NCBI RefSeq assembly: GCF_003688555.1
Contig: NZ_REFR01000017.1
Location: forward strand, 96,362-160,361
Reading direction: 5' to 3'
DNA length: 64,000 bases
Source: Eilatimonas milleporae
GTDB lineage: Bacteria > Pseudomonadota > Alphaproteobacteria > Sphingomonadales > Kordiimonadaceae
Shown here: positions 9,227 to 19,166 of the stretch, one piece after another
Layout: every line of letters begins with the position of its first letter
Position numbering within the stretch: the first letter of the stretch is position 1
The notes under the pieces: model-generated
The model's database searches: none
What the model was told of the DNA's origin: nothing
The model's input: the letters and a program-made list of their open reading frames with translations, nothing else
Translations under genes and position numbers: made by a program

Positions 9227-9547
9227 CTATACTTCGGGCGCGATGGTGACGTGCAGGCCGGTCATGCCGTCAGTGACTTCGATCTGGCAGGACAGGCGGC
9301 TTTCGCCGTCACGGAAGTGTTCGCTGTCTTCCACAAGATCGCTTTCATCATCTTGCGGTGTCGGCAGTTTGCCGTACCAGTCCGTATCCACATACACATG
9401 GCACGTACAGCAGCTGCAGCAACCACCGCACAGCGCTTGCAGATCATCAAAATCATTGTTGCGGATGTTTTCCATCAGGCTGAGGCCGGTTTCGGCATCG
9501 ATGGTGCGGGTGTCACCCGCCAGGTTGGTGATAGCGATTTTCGGCAT
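9227..9547 (-). CDS. Adrenodoxin-type [2Fe-2S] ferredoxin
   Basis: A 106-aa electron carrier. Cluster ligands fit the adrenodoxin pattern: Cys40-x5-Cys46-x2-Cys49 within LCGGCCSCCTCHV and Cys87 in RLSCQIEV. Three extra cysteines (43, 44, 47) crowd the cluster loop, which is unusual. Such ferredoxins serve P450s, Rieske oxygenases or Fe-S assembly. None of these partners is adjacent; the neighbour downstream is an aminopeptidase. Confidence 0.9.
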   Translation of the reverse strand: MPKIAITNLAGDTRTIDAETGLSLMENIRNNDFDDLQALCGGCCSCCTCHVYVDTDWYGKLPTPQDDESDLVEDSEHFRDGESRLSCQIEVTDGMTGLHVTIAPEV

Positions 9548-9792
9548 AAGTGGCTGGTCTCACAAATTTGAACAACACATGAAAGATGCCGGCGGCCTTT
9601 CGCCCCGGCATCGCAATTCAGTGGCCCAACATAGTTTGCCGGCGCAAAATTTCCAGTCTTTAAGATTTTATCGGCTCGGCGCGGAGGGCCTTGAGACAGT
9701 GGACCTCAGACGCGGGCCCTCAGACAATCATGCCAAAGGGAGCGGCCATACCCCCGGCTGGGGCGCGTAAACGATTCTGCGCCATAAGGAAC

Positions 9793-9904
9793 AGGGGCTT
9801 CGCGATCCAGCGCGCGAAGCCCCTGATGTCTGCGGCTTGCCCTTCCATGATCCAGCGCATGGCATGGGCCGGTGCCGCCGGTCAGCCGCGATCCAGCGCG
9901 CGGC
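9793..9904. repeat. Two hairpins sharing one loop sequence, downstream of aceA
   Basis: A 12-bp perfect inverted repeat at 9793-9804 / 9813-9824 (AGGGGCTTCGCG) and a shorter one at about 9885-9904 (GCCGCG / CGCGGC) both enclose the loop ATCCAGCG. A third GATCCAGCGC lies between them at about 9849. They occupy the 377-bp gap between the isocitrate lyase stop and the ferredoxin start. No T-tract follows, so a terminator role is only possible. I see no gene in this gap. Confidence 0.55.
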
Positions 9905-9924
9905 CGACACATTTGACTAAGCTG

Positions 9925-11208
9925 TTATTCGGCTGCCAGAAATTGTGACGTTTCCGTCGATTCCGCCATGGCCGTTGTCGAGGACTGGCCGCCGGATATG
10001 GCCTGCGCAACCGCATCGAAATAGCCGGTGCCGACTTCGCGCTGGTGGCGCGTTGCGGTGTATCCACGGCTTTCGGCGGCAAATTCGGCCTGCTGCAGTT
10101 CGCTGTATGCGGCCATGCCCCGGTCGCGGTATCCTGTCGCCAGTTCGAACATGCCGTAATTCAGGCTGTGGAAACCGGCCAGTGTCACGAACTGGTATTT
10201 GTACCCCATGGCTCCCAGCTCGCGCTGGAACTTGGCGATGGTGTCCTTGTCCAGATTCTTTTCCCAATTGAAGGAGGGCGAGCAGTTATAGGCCATCATC
10301 TTGCCGGGGAATTCCTTCTGGATGGCCTCGGCAAAACGCTTGGCGTCGTCCAGATTGGGGGTGGACGTCTCCCACCACAGCAGGTCGGCATAGCGGGCGT
10401 AGGACAGGCCGCGCTTGATGCAGTGGTCGACGCCGCTGTTCAGCCGGTAGAACCCCTCGGGCGTGCGATCCTCGCGATCGATGATGAATTCATGGTCGCG
10501 CTCGTCGATATCGGACGTGATCAGCTTGGCGGATTCCGCATCGGTGCGTGCGATGATCACCGACGGTACCCCGCACACATCCGCAGCCAGCCGTGCGGCG
10601 GCCAGATTGCGCTCATGCGCCTGCGTCGGGATCAGGACCTTGCCGCCCAGATGGCCGCATTTTTTCTCGGATGCCAGCTGATCCTCGAAATGAACACCGG
10701 ACGCGCCGGCTTCGATATATGCCTTCATAAGCTCGAAACTGTTCAGCGGTCCGCCAAAGCCGGCTTCGGCATCGGCCACGATGGGGGCGAACCACTCGCG
10801 CTCGGCACCGTTTTCGGCATGTTCGATCTGGTCGGCACGCTGAAGGGCGCGGTTGATCTTGCGGGCCAGTTCGGGGCCCGAGTTGGCCGGATAAAGCGAC
10901 TGGTCGGGATAGGTCGTGCCGGCGGTGTTGTTGTCGGCGGCAACCTGCCATCCTGAAAGATAGATGGCTTTCAGTCCGGCGCGCACCATCTGTACGGCCT
11001 GGTTGCCGGACAGGGCGCCCAAGGAATGGACATAATCTTCCATGTGCAGAAGATCCCACAATCTGCGGGCGCCGCGATCAGCCAGCGTGTATTGAATGTC
11101 GATGGACCCGCGCAGCGCCTTGACCTGCTCGGTCGTGTAGGGGCGCTCAATGCCCTCGAAGCGGCCTTCGGGACAGTTCGGGATCAGATCTGCAAAACGC
11201 TCGGTCAT
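9925..11208 (-). CDS. aceA: Isocitrate lyase
   Basis: Splits isocitrate to glyoxylate and succinate in the glyoxylate shunt, needed for growth on acetate or fatty acids. The 427-aa product carries the catalytic KKCGHLGGK (about residues 183-191), the substrate/metal segments [10 protein letters not shown] and DAEAGFGG, and [10 protein letters not shown] near the C-terminus. ATG 11208 is the start: AAGGAG lies 8 bp upstream and [10 protein letters not shown] begins the homology; the frame extends 53 codons further without conservation. It is divergent from a ScfR/RamB-like regulator across a 233-bp AT-rich gap. Malate synthase is not in the window. Confidence 0.96.
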   Translation of the reverse strand: MTERFADLIPNCPEGRFEGIERPYTTEQVKALRGSIDIQYTLADRGARRLWDLLHMEDYVHSLGALSGNQAVQMVRAGLKAIYLSGWQVAADNNTAGTTYPDQSLYPANSGPELARKINRALQRADQIEHAENGAEREWFAPIVADAEAGFGGPLNSFELMKAYIEAGASGVHFEDQLASEKKCGHLGGKVLIPTQAHERNLAAARLAADVCGVPSVIIARTDAESAKLITSDIDERDHEFIIDREDRTPEGFYRLNSGVDHCIKRGLSYARYADLLWWETSTPNLDDAKRFAEAIQKEFPGKMMAYNCSPSFNWEKNLDKDTIAKFQRELGAMGYKYQFVTLAGFHSLNYGMFELATGYRDRGMAAYSELQQAEFAAESRGYTATRHQREVGTGYFDAVAQAISGGQSSTTAMAESTETSQFLAAE

Positions 11209-11381
11209 CGGGTTACTCCTTGCGTTGGTTCGGTTACTGAACAGGTCGGCGGCTGCGGTGCTCGGGTGGTCCGGTATGGACCCGTATTTGCGCTTTCCGC
11301 AATTTTGTTGCCGCCACACGCTCTTTGTTTCACGAAAATTTCCGGGAAAAAAGATGAAATCATACAAAAAATGTTCTATTG

Positions 11382-11430
11382 TGCATATTAGTGTATGTAA
11401 AAATGTAAACTTGTAAAAAATGTAAAAATC
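11382..11430. promoter_or_regulatory. Probable operator: four phased TGTAA repeats between aceA and its regulator
   Basis: TGTAA occurs at 11396, 11404, 11412 and 11421, that is every 8-9 bp, ending about 17 bp before the regulator start and inside the aceA/regulator intergenic region. The surroundings are strongly AT-rich compared with the genes. The position suits autoregulation by the divergent XRE-type protein. The binding protein is inferred, not shown. Confidence 0.5.
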
Positions 11431-11441
11431 GCGCTGAAATT

Positions 11442-12887
11442 ATGTCCGATACACAAGGCAACGCCGCTCAAAGAAAAATCTTCGCAGGCCCGCGCATACG
11501 GCGTTTGCGCCGTGAACTGGGGCTTTCCCAATCCCGCATGGCCAGCGAGCTGGGATTTTCGACCAGTTATCTCAATCTGGTTGAACGCAACCAAAGGGCG
11601 ATGTCAGCGCAGTTTCTGCTGCGTCTGGCGGAAGTGTATGACGTGGAATTGACCGCTTTCGCCGGCACGGACGAGGCGCGGGCCTTTGCAGATTTGAATG
11701 AAATCATGGCCGACCCCCTGTTCAAGGGCCTCGAAATCGGCCGTGCCGACATGCAGGATCTGGCGGACAGCACGCCGGCCATGGTCGAAGCCATGCGCCG
11801 TCTGTATTCCGCCTATGCCCAGGCACGCCAGTCGGCCAGTGAGATCACGTCCCAGGTGGCGGAACGCGGCCTGTCCGACGCCGATGCCCAGCCCGTTGAT
11901 GCCGTGCGCGATTTCATTCACGACCGACGCAACTATTTCTCGGAAATCGATGAGGCGGCCGAGTCCCTGCACGCCGATCTGGGCATGAACCGGGATGACG
12001 CCCATATGATTCTAAGCGCCCGCCTGGACGAAGAGCATGGTGTGCGGGTGCGCATCATGCCTCATGAAGTGATGCCGGAAACCCTGCGCTATTTCGACAT
12101 GCACCGGCGGCAGCTTCAACTGTCGGAACTGCTGGATCATCGAACAAGGCTGTTTCAGATGGCCTATCAGATCGGGGCGCTGGAATTTTCCCAGACCATC
12201 CAGAAAGCGGCGGACAGCCACGACTGGCCAAGCGAGGAAGCCCGGCGCTTGGCGCGGATCAGTCTGACAAATTATTTCGCCGGTGCCCTGTTGATGCCGT
12301 ACGGCCGTTTTCTCGAAAATGCGCGGGCGCTTGGCTATGACATCGAACATCTGGGCCGCCGGTTCGGCACCAGTTTCGAGCAGGTCAGCCACCGCATGAC
12401 CACTCTTCAAAGGCCGGGGGCCCGGGGTGTGCCCTTTTTCTTTATCCGTGTGGACAAGGCCGGCAATATCTCCAAACGGTTTTCCGCCGGGCGCTTTCAT
12501 TTCTCCCGATTCGGCGGCACATGTCCCCTGTGGCGGGTGCATGACACTTTTTCCACGCCCGGACGAATCGTCACCCAGCTGATCGAATTGCCGGACCGCA
12601 CCACCTATTTTTCCATTGCGCGCACGGTGCGGCGCATCGGTGCCACATATGGCGCGCCGGATCAGGAGCTGGCCATCGGACTTGGCTGCGATATCGCCTA
12701 TGCCCGCGATCTGGTCTATGCCAAGGGCCATGATCTTGAGACACCGGAGGCCACGCCCATCGGTCCCAACTGCCGCCTTTGCGAACGTCCCGCCTGTCCG
12801 CAGCGGGCCAACCCGCCGCTCAGCCGGTCCCTCATTCTGGATGAAAGATCAAGGGGGGTGACCGCCTACCGGTTTTCCCGGAATTGA
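11442..12887 (+). CDS. ScfR/RamB-type XRE regulator of acyl-CoA/acetate metabolism
   Basis: A 481-aa protein: N-terminal XRE helix-turn-helix (about residues 15-75; IRRLRRELGLSQSRMASELGFSTSYLNLVERNQRAM), a long middle region related to the IrrE/ImmA peptidase domain but without HExxH, and a C-terminal DUF2083-type domain ending in a Cys cluster (NCRLCERPACPQRA). This architecture is that of the short-chain acyl-CoA-responsive regulators RamB, ScfR and MccR, which control aceA and methylcitrate genes. Divergence from isocitrate lyase supports that role. The Cys cluster may hold a metal; that is inference. Confidence 0.88.
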   Translation: MSDTQGNAAQRKIFAGPRIRRLRRELGLSQSRMASELGFSTSYLNLVERNQRAMSAQFLLRLAEVYDVELTAFAGTDEARAFADLNEIMADPLFKGLEIGRADMQDLADSTPAMVEAMRRLYSAYAQARQSASEITSQVAERGLSDADAQPVDAVRDFIHDRRNYFSEIDEAAESLHADLGMNRDDAHMILSARLDEEHGVRVRIMPHEVMPETLRYFDMHRRQLQLSELLDHRTRLFQMAYQIGALEFSQTIQKAADSHDWPSEEARRLARISLTNYFAGALLMPYGRFLENARALGYDIEHLGRRFGTSFEQVSHRMTTLQRPGARGVPFFFIRVDKAGNISKRFSAGRFHFSRFGGTCPLWRVHDTFSTPGRIVTQLIELPDRTTYFSIARTVRRIGATYGAPDQELAIGLGCDIAYARDLVYAKGHDLETPEATPIGPNCRLCERPACPQRANPPLSRSLILDERSRGVTAYRFSRN

Positions 12888-12957
12888 GTGCGGCACCCCC
12901 CTTGGGGCAGAAAACCCGTGACAGAGCCGGCGCGGTCTCTTGGCCGGGCCGTGCGCC

Positions 12958-15477
12958 CTAGCCTGCGTCGATATCTCTGTTCAACGCTTCGATCTGGGAG
13001 CGCGTTTCATCGATCAGCTCGGCGATTTCGCTGGCGGATTCCTTGGACCCGCTGGCCAGATTGCGCACCTCGTTGGCGACGACGGCAAATCCGCGCCCGG
13101 CATCACCGGCCCTGGCGGCCTCGATGGTGGCGTTCAGGGACAGCAGGTTGGTCTGGGAGGCAATGCCGTCAATGCCATGGGCAATGTTGCTGATCCGGTC
13201 AAGGACGTTGGACATCAGATCGCTTGTCTTGGCGATGGCCTCCCGCCGTGCGGTGATATCGGTGCCGTACATGGTGATCCGCGTCATCTCGCCGCGATAG
13301 TTCACAATCGGCTGGAAATTGACCGACAGGTGCAGCGCCTTGCCGTTGTCACCGTTGAACATCACCTGCTTCGAGACATGCTGCCCCGCCATCAGCAGTT
13401 GCCGTTCGTCCGATGTGATAATATTGGACAGCTGAAGCCGGCTGCTGTCGCCGGCCGCCGCGCCCAGCAGTTCGTCCATATAGGAATTGGCCTCGATCAG
13501 GCGGCCGTTTTCATCCCACTCCACAACGGCGTTCGATGCGTTGATGGCCTCAACCCGCGATGTGAAGTCGAGGGCGCGCTCTTTCGTTGCGGTAATGTTG
13601 GCCTGCACGGAAATAAAACGTTCCAGCTGGCCTGTCTTATCGAACACCGGATTGATCGACAGCGAAATCCAGTAAGGCTCGCCCGATTTGGTGTAGTTCA
13701 GGATTTCCTCGTAAAAGGGCTGCCGCGAATGCAGTTTCTCGCGGATGCGTTCCACGGTGGACATGTCCGTCAGTTTGCCCTGCAGAACCTGACCCGGTTT
13801 TTTGCCCATCACTTCTTCGGATTCGAAGCCGGTCATCCGGGTAAAGCCGGAATTGACATATTCGATATGGCCCGTCGGGTTCGTGATAATGACCGAATTG
13901 TCCGTTTCGTTGGCGACCAGCGACAGCAGACGGAACCGTTCCCGTCGCAGCACTTCTTCATGCACATTCTTGACGAAGGCGGTGTATAGGGTCCTGGTTT
14001 CCAGCTTTACCTTGGACAGGGACAGAGCGCCCCAGATCTTGTTGCCGTCCTTGCGCTCGATAATGACTTCACGGCTGGTGCCGACGATTTTGTCCTCACC
14101 GCCATCCCGGTTGGCGTTGACATAGCTGTCATGGGGGCTGCGTATCTCGGCCGGCACCAGCATCTTGACATTGTGGCCGATCACTTCGGTGCGGTTATAG
14201 CCCCACAGTGCCTCCGCCGCCTTGTTGAAGAAGGTGACATTGTTGTGTTCGTCAATGGTGACGACGGCGTCCAGGGCCTGTTCCAGTGTCTGCCGGATGA
14301 TTTCCTGTGCCTCGCGCTCGGCGGTGATATCCTTGACGAAAGCGGTGTAACGGATCTTGCCGCCCATATCGACCTTGGACAGGGACAGGTTGGCCCAGAC
14401 GCGGCGGCCGTCCTTGCGCTGGACCTCCACGTCGCGGCTGGTGCCGACAATCTTGTCCTGGCCGGTGGTGCGGTTGGCGTTGACCAGGGAATCGTGATTG
14501 GCGCGGAACTCGTCCGGCACCAGCATCTTGACATTCTGACCGATCACCTCGTCTCGGCCATAACCCCACAGCCCTTCCGCAGCCTTGTTGAAGAAAGTGA
14601 CCTCGTTATTCTCGTCAATGGTGACGACGGCGTCCAGCGCCTGCTCCAGCGTCTGGCGGGTGGTTTCACGGGCCTCACGCTCGGCGGTGATGTCCTTGAC
14701 AAAGGCGGTGTAGAGAATTTTACCACCCAGGTCGACCTTCGACAGGGACAGGTTGGCCCAGACGCGGTGGCCGTCCTTGCGCTGAACCTCCACGTCGCGG
14801 CTGGTGCCGACAATCTTGTCCTGGCCGGTGGTGCGGTTGGCGTTGACCAGGGAATCGTGATTGGTGCGGAACTCGTCCGGCACCAGCATCTTGACATTGC
14901 GGCCGATCACTTCGTCGCGGCTGTAGCCCCACAGGTTCTCCGCCGCTTTATTGAAAAGGGTGACGCTGTTGTGCTCGTCAATGCTGACGACGGCGTCCAG
15001 CGCCTGCTCCAACGTCTGCCGAGTGGCTTCGCGGGCTTCGTGTTCGGCGGTGATGTCCTTGACAAAGGCGGTGTAGAGAATCTTGCCTTTCTGGTGAATT
15101 TTCGACAGGGACAGATTGCACCAGATGCGCTTTCCATCCTTGCGTTCCAGTTCCACATCGCGGCTGGTGCCGACAATCTTGTCGTGGCCGGTGGCGCGGT
15201 TGGTGTTGACATAACCGTCATGGCCGGGCTGATGCTCCTTGGGCACCAGCATTTTGACATTGCGCCCGATGACTTCGCTGCGTTTATACCCCCACAGCTT
15301 TTCCGCTGCCGCATTGAAGAAGGTGACGCGATTGTTGGCATCGATGGAAACAACGGCATCTATGGCCTGTTCCAGAACCTGCCTGGTGGCGTTGTCGGAA
15401 CCACCCGTAGTGCTTTCAGTCTTTTTGGGGCCAGTCAGTACACCCGACGGCTCCCGGCCTGTCAGTTTTTCAAACAT
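12958..15477 (-). CDS. Soluble multi-PAS chemoreceptor-like signalling protein
   Basis: An 839-aa protein with no transmembrane segment. Four tandem PAS domains of about 121 residues each (about 30-510) are strikingly alike; each has [25 protein letters not shown] and a DKIVGTSR block. A fifth PAS (about 515-650) looks LOV/NifL-like but lacks the flavin-bonding Cys ([10 protein letters not shown]), and a sixth (about 655-750) follows. The C-terminus is a shortened chemoreceptor signalling tip with [20 protein letters not shown] and [14 protein letters not shown], the CheA/CheW contact region. It probably binds heme or flavin and signals redox or oxygen state to a chemotaxis array. No methylation helices of normal length are present. 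No che genes lie nearby. Confidence 0.9.
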   Translation of the reverse strand: MFEKLTGREPSGVLTGPKKTESTTGGSDNATRQVLEQAIDAVVSIDANNRVTFFNAAAEKLWGYKRSEVIGRNVKMLVPKEHQPGHDGYVNTNRATGHDKIVGTSRDVELERKDGKRIWCNLSLSKIHQKGKILYTAFVKDITAEHEAREATRQTLEQALDAVVSIDEHNSVTLFNKAAENLWGYSRDEVIGRNVKMLVPDEFRTNHDSLVNANRTTGQDKIVGTSRDVEVQRKDGHRVWANLSLSKVDLGGKILYTAFVKDITAEREARETTRQTLEQALDAVVTIDENNEVTFFNKAAEGLWGYGRDEVIGQNVKMLVPDEFRANHDSLVNANRTTGQDKIVGTSRDVEVQRKDGRRVWANLSLSKVDMGGKIRYTAFVKDITAEREAQEIIRQTLEQALDAVVTIDEHNNVTFFNKAAEALWGYNRTEVIGHNVKMLVPAEIRSPHDSYVNANRDGGEDKIVGTSREVIIERKDGNKIWGALSLSKVKLETRTLYTAFVKNVHEEVLRRERFRLLSLVANETDNSVIITNPTGHIEYVNSGFTRMTGFESEEVMGKKPGQVLQGKLTDMSTVERIREKLHSRQPFYEEILNYTKSGEPYWISLSINPVFDKTGQLERFISVQANITATKERALDFTSRVEAINASNAVVEWDENGRLIEANSYMDELLGAAAGDSSRLQLSNIITSDERQLLMAGQHVSKQVMFNGDNGKALHLSVNFQPIVNYRGEMTRITMYGTDITARREAIAKTSDLMSNVLDRISNIAHGIDGIASQTNLLSLNATIEAARAGDAGRGFAVVANEVRNLASGSKESASEIAELIDETRSQIEALNRDIDAG

Positions 15478-15804
15478 ATCTCTGCCTCATGACACCCGAT
15501 TTTGGATTCGGGACTTGTCGTTCAGGCAACTAAAGCAGAGCGTGGTGAAATTTTCCTAAAGTTTTATATTTATGCTTTGCATAATGAAAGTAATCTATGA
15601 GTTATACGTGCTTTGTTCATATGGGAACACTTTATAGTTTATCGCGCTGTGCTTTATAATATTATGGCGTATTTCCGGCATTCCCCTACTTTAGGTAGGT
15701 TATTTGATTGTATTTTTTGCAGAATGGAAAATATTCAGGTTCCTAATCGTGTGTCATGAAGTGTGCCGGACATATAAGCCCGTCGACAGACGGCGGGCAT
15801 CATT
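15478..15804. other. AT-rich intergenic region, no gene seen
   Basis: 327 bp between the start of the PAS-receptor gene and the stop of the TonB receptor gene, both leftward. The middle (about 15540-15740) is AT-rich against GC-rich neighbours and presumably holds the PAS-gene promoter. A GC-rich imperfect hairpin (about 15779-15798) lies just past the receptor stop and could help end its transcript. Confidence 0.4.
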
Positions 15805-17976
15805 TCAAAACTGGCCGCTTACCGTCAACGCGACAAAGGTGCCGCGGCTGCGGTCCACCTGCTCGCTGCCGGTAAAATCGTCGCTGCGATCCGAATCCCG
15901 GAAGAACAGACGTGTGCGTTCAAATTCCTGCCGGGGGACCCGGCTGGCGCGCAGGCGGATTTTCACGCCCAGAAAGCGTGTGGTCTCGACAAAGGCGTCG
16001 AACTGGCCGTTTTCCCGTTCGATACTGATTTCGTCCGCGAAGATGTTTTCCTCGCGGTTGAAGGCCTCATACCCGATCCCCCAGGCGATGCGTTCCTTTA
16101 CCAGATCCTGTCGAAAATCAATGTTGATGACCGGATTCGTCAGTCCGGTGATATCCCGTATTTGCCCATCCAGGGGGTCTGTAAAACGGGAATCGATGGT
16201 TTCCGCCTGGATTTCCAGTAGGCCGCCCCGAATGACCCCTTTCAGCGGCAGGCTGGCATTCATGTTCAGGCCCCACACCCTTGCGGTCCCGGCATTTCCC
16301 AGGCCTGGCACCTCACTTGGCAGGATGATCTGTTCCAGCACATCCGAGCGCCATTCGTGAAAGGCTTCCACATTCAGGGCTGCGCGGCTTTTGGTGCGCA
16401 GATCAACCGAAAGGCTCAGCCGGTCGGTGGTCTCCGGGCTGAGATCCGGGTTTCCGCCCAGGAAACGGTCGTCCGCCGCGGAGGCGGAGGCGGCAAAATT
16501 GGAAAAATCCAACTGGCCGATAATCCGCCGCGCGGCAAGGCGTGTCTGAAAGTTGCTGGCCACATTGTAGATAAGGGTCAGCGACGGTTTCAGGAAGGTG
16601 AAGGTCTGTGTGTTGTCGGCGCCGCCCGTCACCATTAGACGCGATGCTTCCAGGGCCAGTCCGCTTTCCACGGTCAGTTTCGGACTGACGGTCCAGATCA
16701 GATTGCTGAAAGCCTCTCCCCGGACTTCTTCAACGAGTACAGAGGCTGCCGGCAGGTCAATGTCACGGGCGCCTTCCTCGTCTTCGATTCTCAGGGCAAG
16801 GCTGCTGTCCAGACGGTTATAAGCGGCCTCGATCCCGATTTCCCCGCGCAGGGTCTTGCCGCCGCGCGACAGCGTTGTCCTGAAGATGGTCTCCAGCGGG
16901 CGGCTGTCCTGCAGAAAGGTCGCGATGGAATTGGTGTCGCCCACCGGTGTCTGGATTTCCGTGATCGTGTCCTCGCTCGCATCTTCACCGGAAACGAGGC
17001 TCAGGATTTTCCAGGTCAGGCCGCTGTCATAGGTGCGCGTCCAGTCGCCGCCCAGCTCGAAACTGTAATTGTTTTCATCGAAATCGATCAGTTGTGCTGT
17101 ATCCGGTGTGTCATTTTCGCCGGGGATGCGCCCGAAAAAGCCCAGACGTTCCGTATCGGACTGGAATGTCCACCAGCCAAGCTGACCGTTTAGGGTCAGT
17201 CTGCCCCCGGCAAAGGCGCGGCGGGCTTCGCTGGATAGAAAGGCCTCGCGATACCGGGCCGGACGGTCCTCTCGCTGGAACAGGGTCGGGTTGCCGTCCG
17301 CGTCCCGGTTGTCGCGGGTGCCCGACAGAGGAAAGCGCTCCCACTCGAAATTGAACCGGGTGGTGGTATCCCAGGCGCCGAACTGTCGGGACATGGTCGC
17401 CTGACCGAATTGATTGATGTTGCCATCCGGTGCCCGTTCCAGTGTGGCGAAGAAAGCGCCGGACGCCTTGCCGGGGATGCGGATGACATTGGCGATAACG
17501 CCCTGGCCGGCGGCTTCGCCCGCCCCGGCGGAGCCCCGGATCACCTCGATCCGGTCCACCTGCGAGGACGGAATGCGGCGCAGGGCCTCGGCAAGACCCA
17601 GCGATTTGGCCGACGGACGCGCACCGTCGATCAACACATTGCCCGCCGTGCCGCCAAACCCTCTCAACTCGGCACCGGTATCGAGGACGAAACCGGGAAT
17701 GCGTCTGACCATGCCGAGTGCCGTTTGCGGTACGAACTGATCGAAAAAGGCCTTTGGATAGACCTGTTTCGACCCATCGGCGGGGGTTTGTGGGGTCGCT
17801 GTTTCCGGTGGCAGGGTGCGTTCGTCCGTCTCACCGGGTCTGTCTTCCTGAGATACGGGCGTTTCAGCGGGTGCCTGATCCTGCGCCCGGACAGGTTGTG
17901 CCGTCGCTATATGAATGGCACAGGCGGTGAGAAAACAGGCCGTAACTGCCCCGTTATTGTGATGACCCCTGAACAT
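15805..17976 (-). CDS. TonB-dependent outer-membrane receptor
   Basis: A 723-aa protein with a signal peptide (cleavage likely after PVRAQ-type residues near position 34), a Pro/Thr/Glu-rich linker of about 50 residues, a plug domain (about 85-200; LRGFGGTAGNVLIDGARPSAKS and VDRIEVIRGSAGAGEAAGQG) and a beta-barrel ending in Phe (VALTVSGQF). The plug fits the TonB receptor family, which imports iron chelates, cobalamin or sugars. ATG 17976 with GGGGGG upstream is preferred over a TTG seven codons earlier. It stands alone, with no transporter or regulator beside it, so the substrate cannot be assigned. Confidence 0.9.
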   Translation of the reverse strand: MFRGHHNNGAVTACFLTACAIHIATAQPVRAQDQAPAETPVSQEDRPGETDERTLPPETATPQTPADGSKQVYPKAFFDQFVPQTALGMVRRIPGFVLDTGAELRGFGGTAGNVLIDGARPSAKSLGLAEALRRIPSSQVDRIEVIRGSAGAGEAAGQGVIANVIRIPGKASGAFFATLERAPDGNINQFGQATMSRQFGAWDTTTRFNFEWERFPLSGTRDNRDADGNPTLFQREDRPARYREAFLSSEARRAFAGGRLTLNGQLGWWTFQSDTERLGFFGRIPGENDTPDTAQLIDFDENNYSFELGGDWTRTYDSGLTWKILSLVSGEDASEDTITEIQTPVGDTNSIATFLQDSRPLETIFRTTLSRGGKTLRGEIGIEAAYNRLDSSLALRIEDEEGARDIDLPAASVLVEEVRGEAFSNLIWTVSPKLTVESGLALEASRLMVTGGADNTQTFTFLKPSLTLIYNVASNFQTRLAARRIIGQLDFSNFAASASAADDRFLGGNPDLSPETTDRLSLSVDLRTKSRAALNVEAFHEWRSDVLEQIILPSEVPGLGNAGTARVWGLNMNASLPLKGVIRGGLLEIQAETIDSRFTDPLDGQIRDITGLTNPVINIDFRQDLVKERIAWGIGYEAFNREENIFADEISIERENGQFDAFVETTRFLGVKIRLRASRVPRQEFERTRLFFRDSDRSDDFTGSEQVDRSRGTFVALTVSGQF

Positions 17977-18148
17977 GATACGCTCTTTACCCCCCAAAAC
18001 TCCGGACGATTTTCTTTTTACATGCTGACCCCGTGACCCGCGTCACCTATAACGACCATGGCCGCCGCAAGCCGCAGCGATGCGATGAAGTGTGCCATTT
18101 CATCGGTTAAACGATAGTTGACAGGCCGATAAAATCGCTTGGAAGGCG

Positions 18149-18164
18149 ACCGGTCAATACCGGT
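18149..18164. promoter_or_regulatory. Short palindrome ahead of the SDR gene
   Basis: ACCGG-TCAATA-CCGGT, a perfect 5-bp inverted repeat located 35 bp before the GTG start of the SDR gene. The size and position would suit an operator. No regulator is evident. Confidence 0.3.
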
Positions 18165-18198
18165 TGCCGCATAGATGGACGGAAGGGGCAGCGCAAGC

Positions 18199-19002
18199 GT
18201 GAACAGACTGAAAAACAAGATCGCCCTGGTGACGGGGGCATCCCGCGGTATCGGTGCGGCCATTGCCCGCCTGTATGTCAGCGAAGGGGCAGAAACCATC
18301 CTGACCGATATCGATGACGGCGCCGGCGAGGCCCTGGTGCGGGACCTGGGACCCTCGGCATCCTATCTGCACCTCGACGTCAGCGATGAGGACCAGTGGC
18401 TGGCGGCTGCCGACCATATCGCTGCCGGTCCCGGCCGGCTGGATATTCTGGTCAACAATGCCGGCATCACCGGTTTCGAAGAGACGTCCGGACCGTATGA
18501 CCCGGAAAGCCTGGACATGGCCAGCTGGCATATGGTGCACAGTGTCAATCTCGACGGTGTGGCGCTGGGCTGTAAATACGGGATCAGGCTGATGAAACCG
18601 TCGCCGGCGGCCAGTATCGTCAACATCTCCTCCAGGTCCGGCATGGTCGGTATTCCGGCGGCGGCGGCTTATGCGTCCAGCAAGGCGGCCGTTCGCAACC
18701 ATACAAAAAGTGTCGCGCTTTATTGTGCGCAGCAGGGATATGCCATCCGCTGCAATTCGATCCATCCGGCGGCCATCCTGACCCCGATCTGGGAGCCCAT
18801 GCTGGGCGAGGGGGCCGCCCGCGCGGATGCTCTGAAGACCCTGGCCGCCGATATTCCCCTGGGCCATATCGGTGATCCGGACGATGTGGCCTGGGCCGCC
18901 GTATATCTGGGCGCGGATGAATCCAAATATGTCACCGGCGCCGAACTGACCATAGACGGCGGCATTCTTGCCGGCAGCAGCGCATCGCCGACCCGTGAGT
19001 GA
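18199..19002 (+). CDS. Classical short-chain dehydrogenase/reductase
   Basis: A 267-aa NAD(P)-dependent oxidoreductase: cofactor motif TGASRGIGAA, the acidic residue in LTDIDDGAG that favours NAD(H), the NNAG motif, catalytic Ser in VNISSRSG, and the YASSK catalytic Tyr/Lys. The C-terminal part ends with the typical GAELTIDGG. GTG 18199 is chosen because GGAAGGGG lies 10 bp upstream and MNRLKNKIALVTG is the normal SDR N-terminus; an ATG eight codons earlier is possible. The closest resemblance is to cyclopentanol or hydroxysteroid dehydrogenases; the true substrate is unknown. Confidence 0.9.
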   Translation: MNRLKNKIALVTGASRGIGAAIARLYVSEGAETILTDIDDGAGEALVRDLGPSASYLHLDVSDEDQWLAAADHIAAGPGRLDILVNNAGITGFEETSGPYDPESLDMASWHMVHSVNLDGVALGCKYGIRLMKPSPAASIVNISSRSGMVGIPAAAAYASSKAAVRNHTKSVALYCAQQGYAIRCNSIHPAAILTPIWEPMLGEGAARADALKTLAADIPLGHIGDPDDVAWAAVYLGADESKYVTGAELTIDGGILAGSSASPTRE

Positions 19003-19166
19003 GATTATGTCCACCTGACATACCCTTCTGTCTTTAGCCATGTACAGGCCGTCATCACGGGATAGCGGCTGTTGTAAAATCCGCTGATTTGTTTCAAAAG
19101 CAGATATATGGGCGCAAGTGTCCGGTCTTTTGAAGCAAATGCTCCTTTCGGTGTAACGGGTTGTCC

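Noticed and set aside
14131..15492. 453-codon frame with internal repeats opposite the PAS protein
   Set aside because: The repeats are only the reverse complement of the duplicated PAS modules.
15805..17976. TonB receptor as the B12 receptor partner of the CobN-like operon
   Set aside because: It lies 35 kb away, has no riboswitch upstream, and its plug gives no substrate clue.
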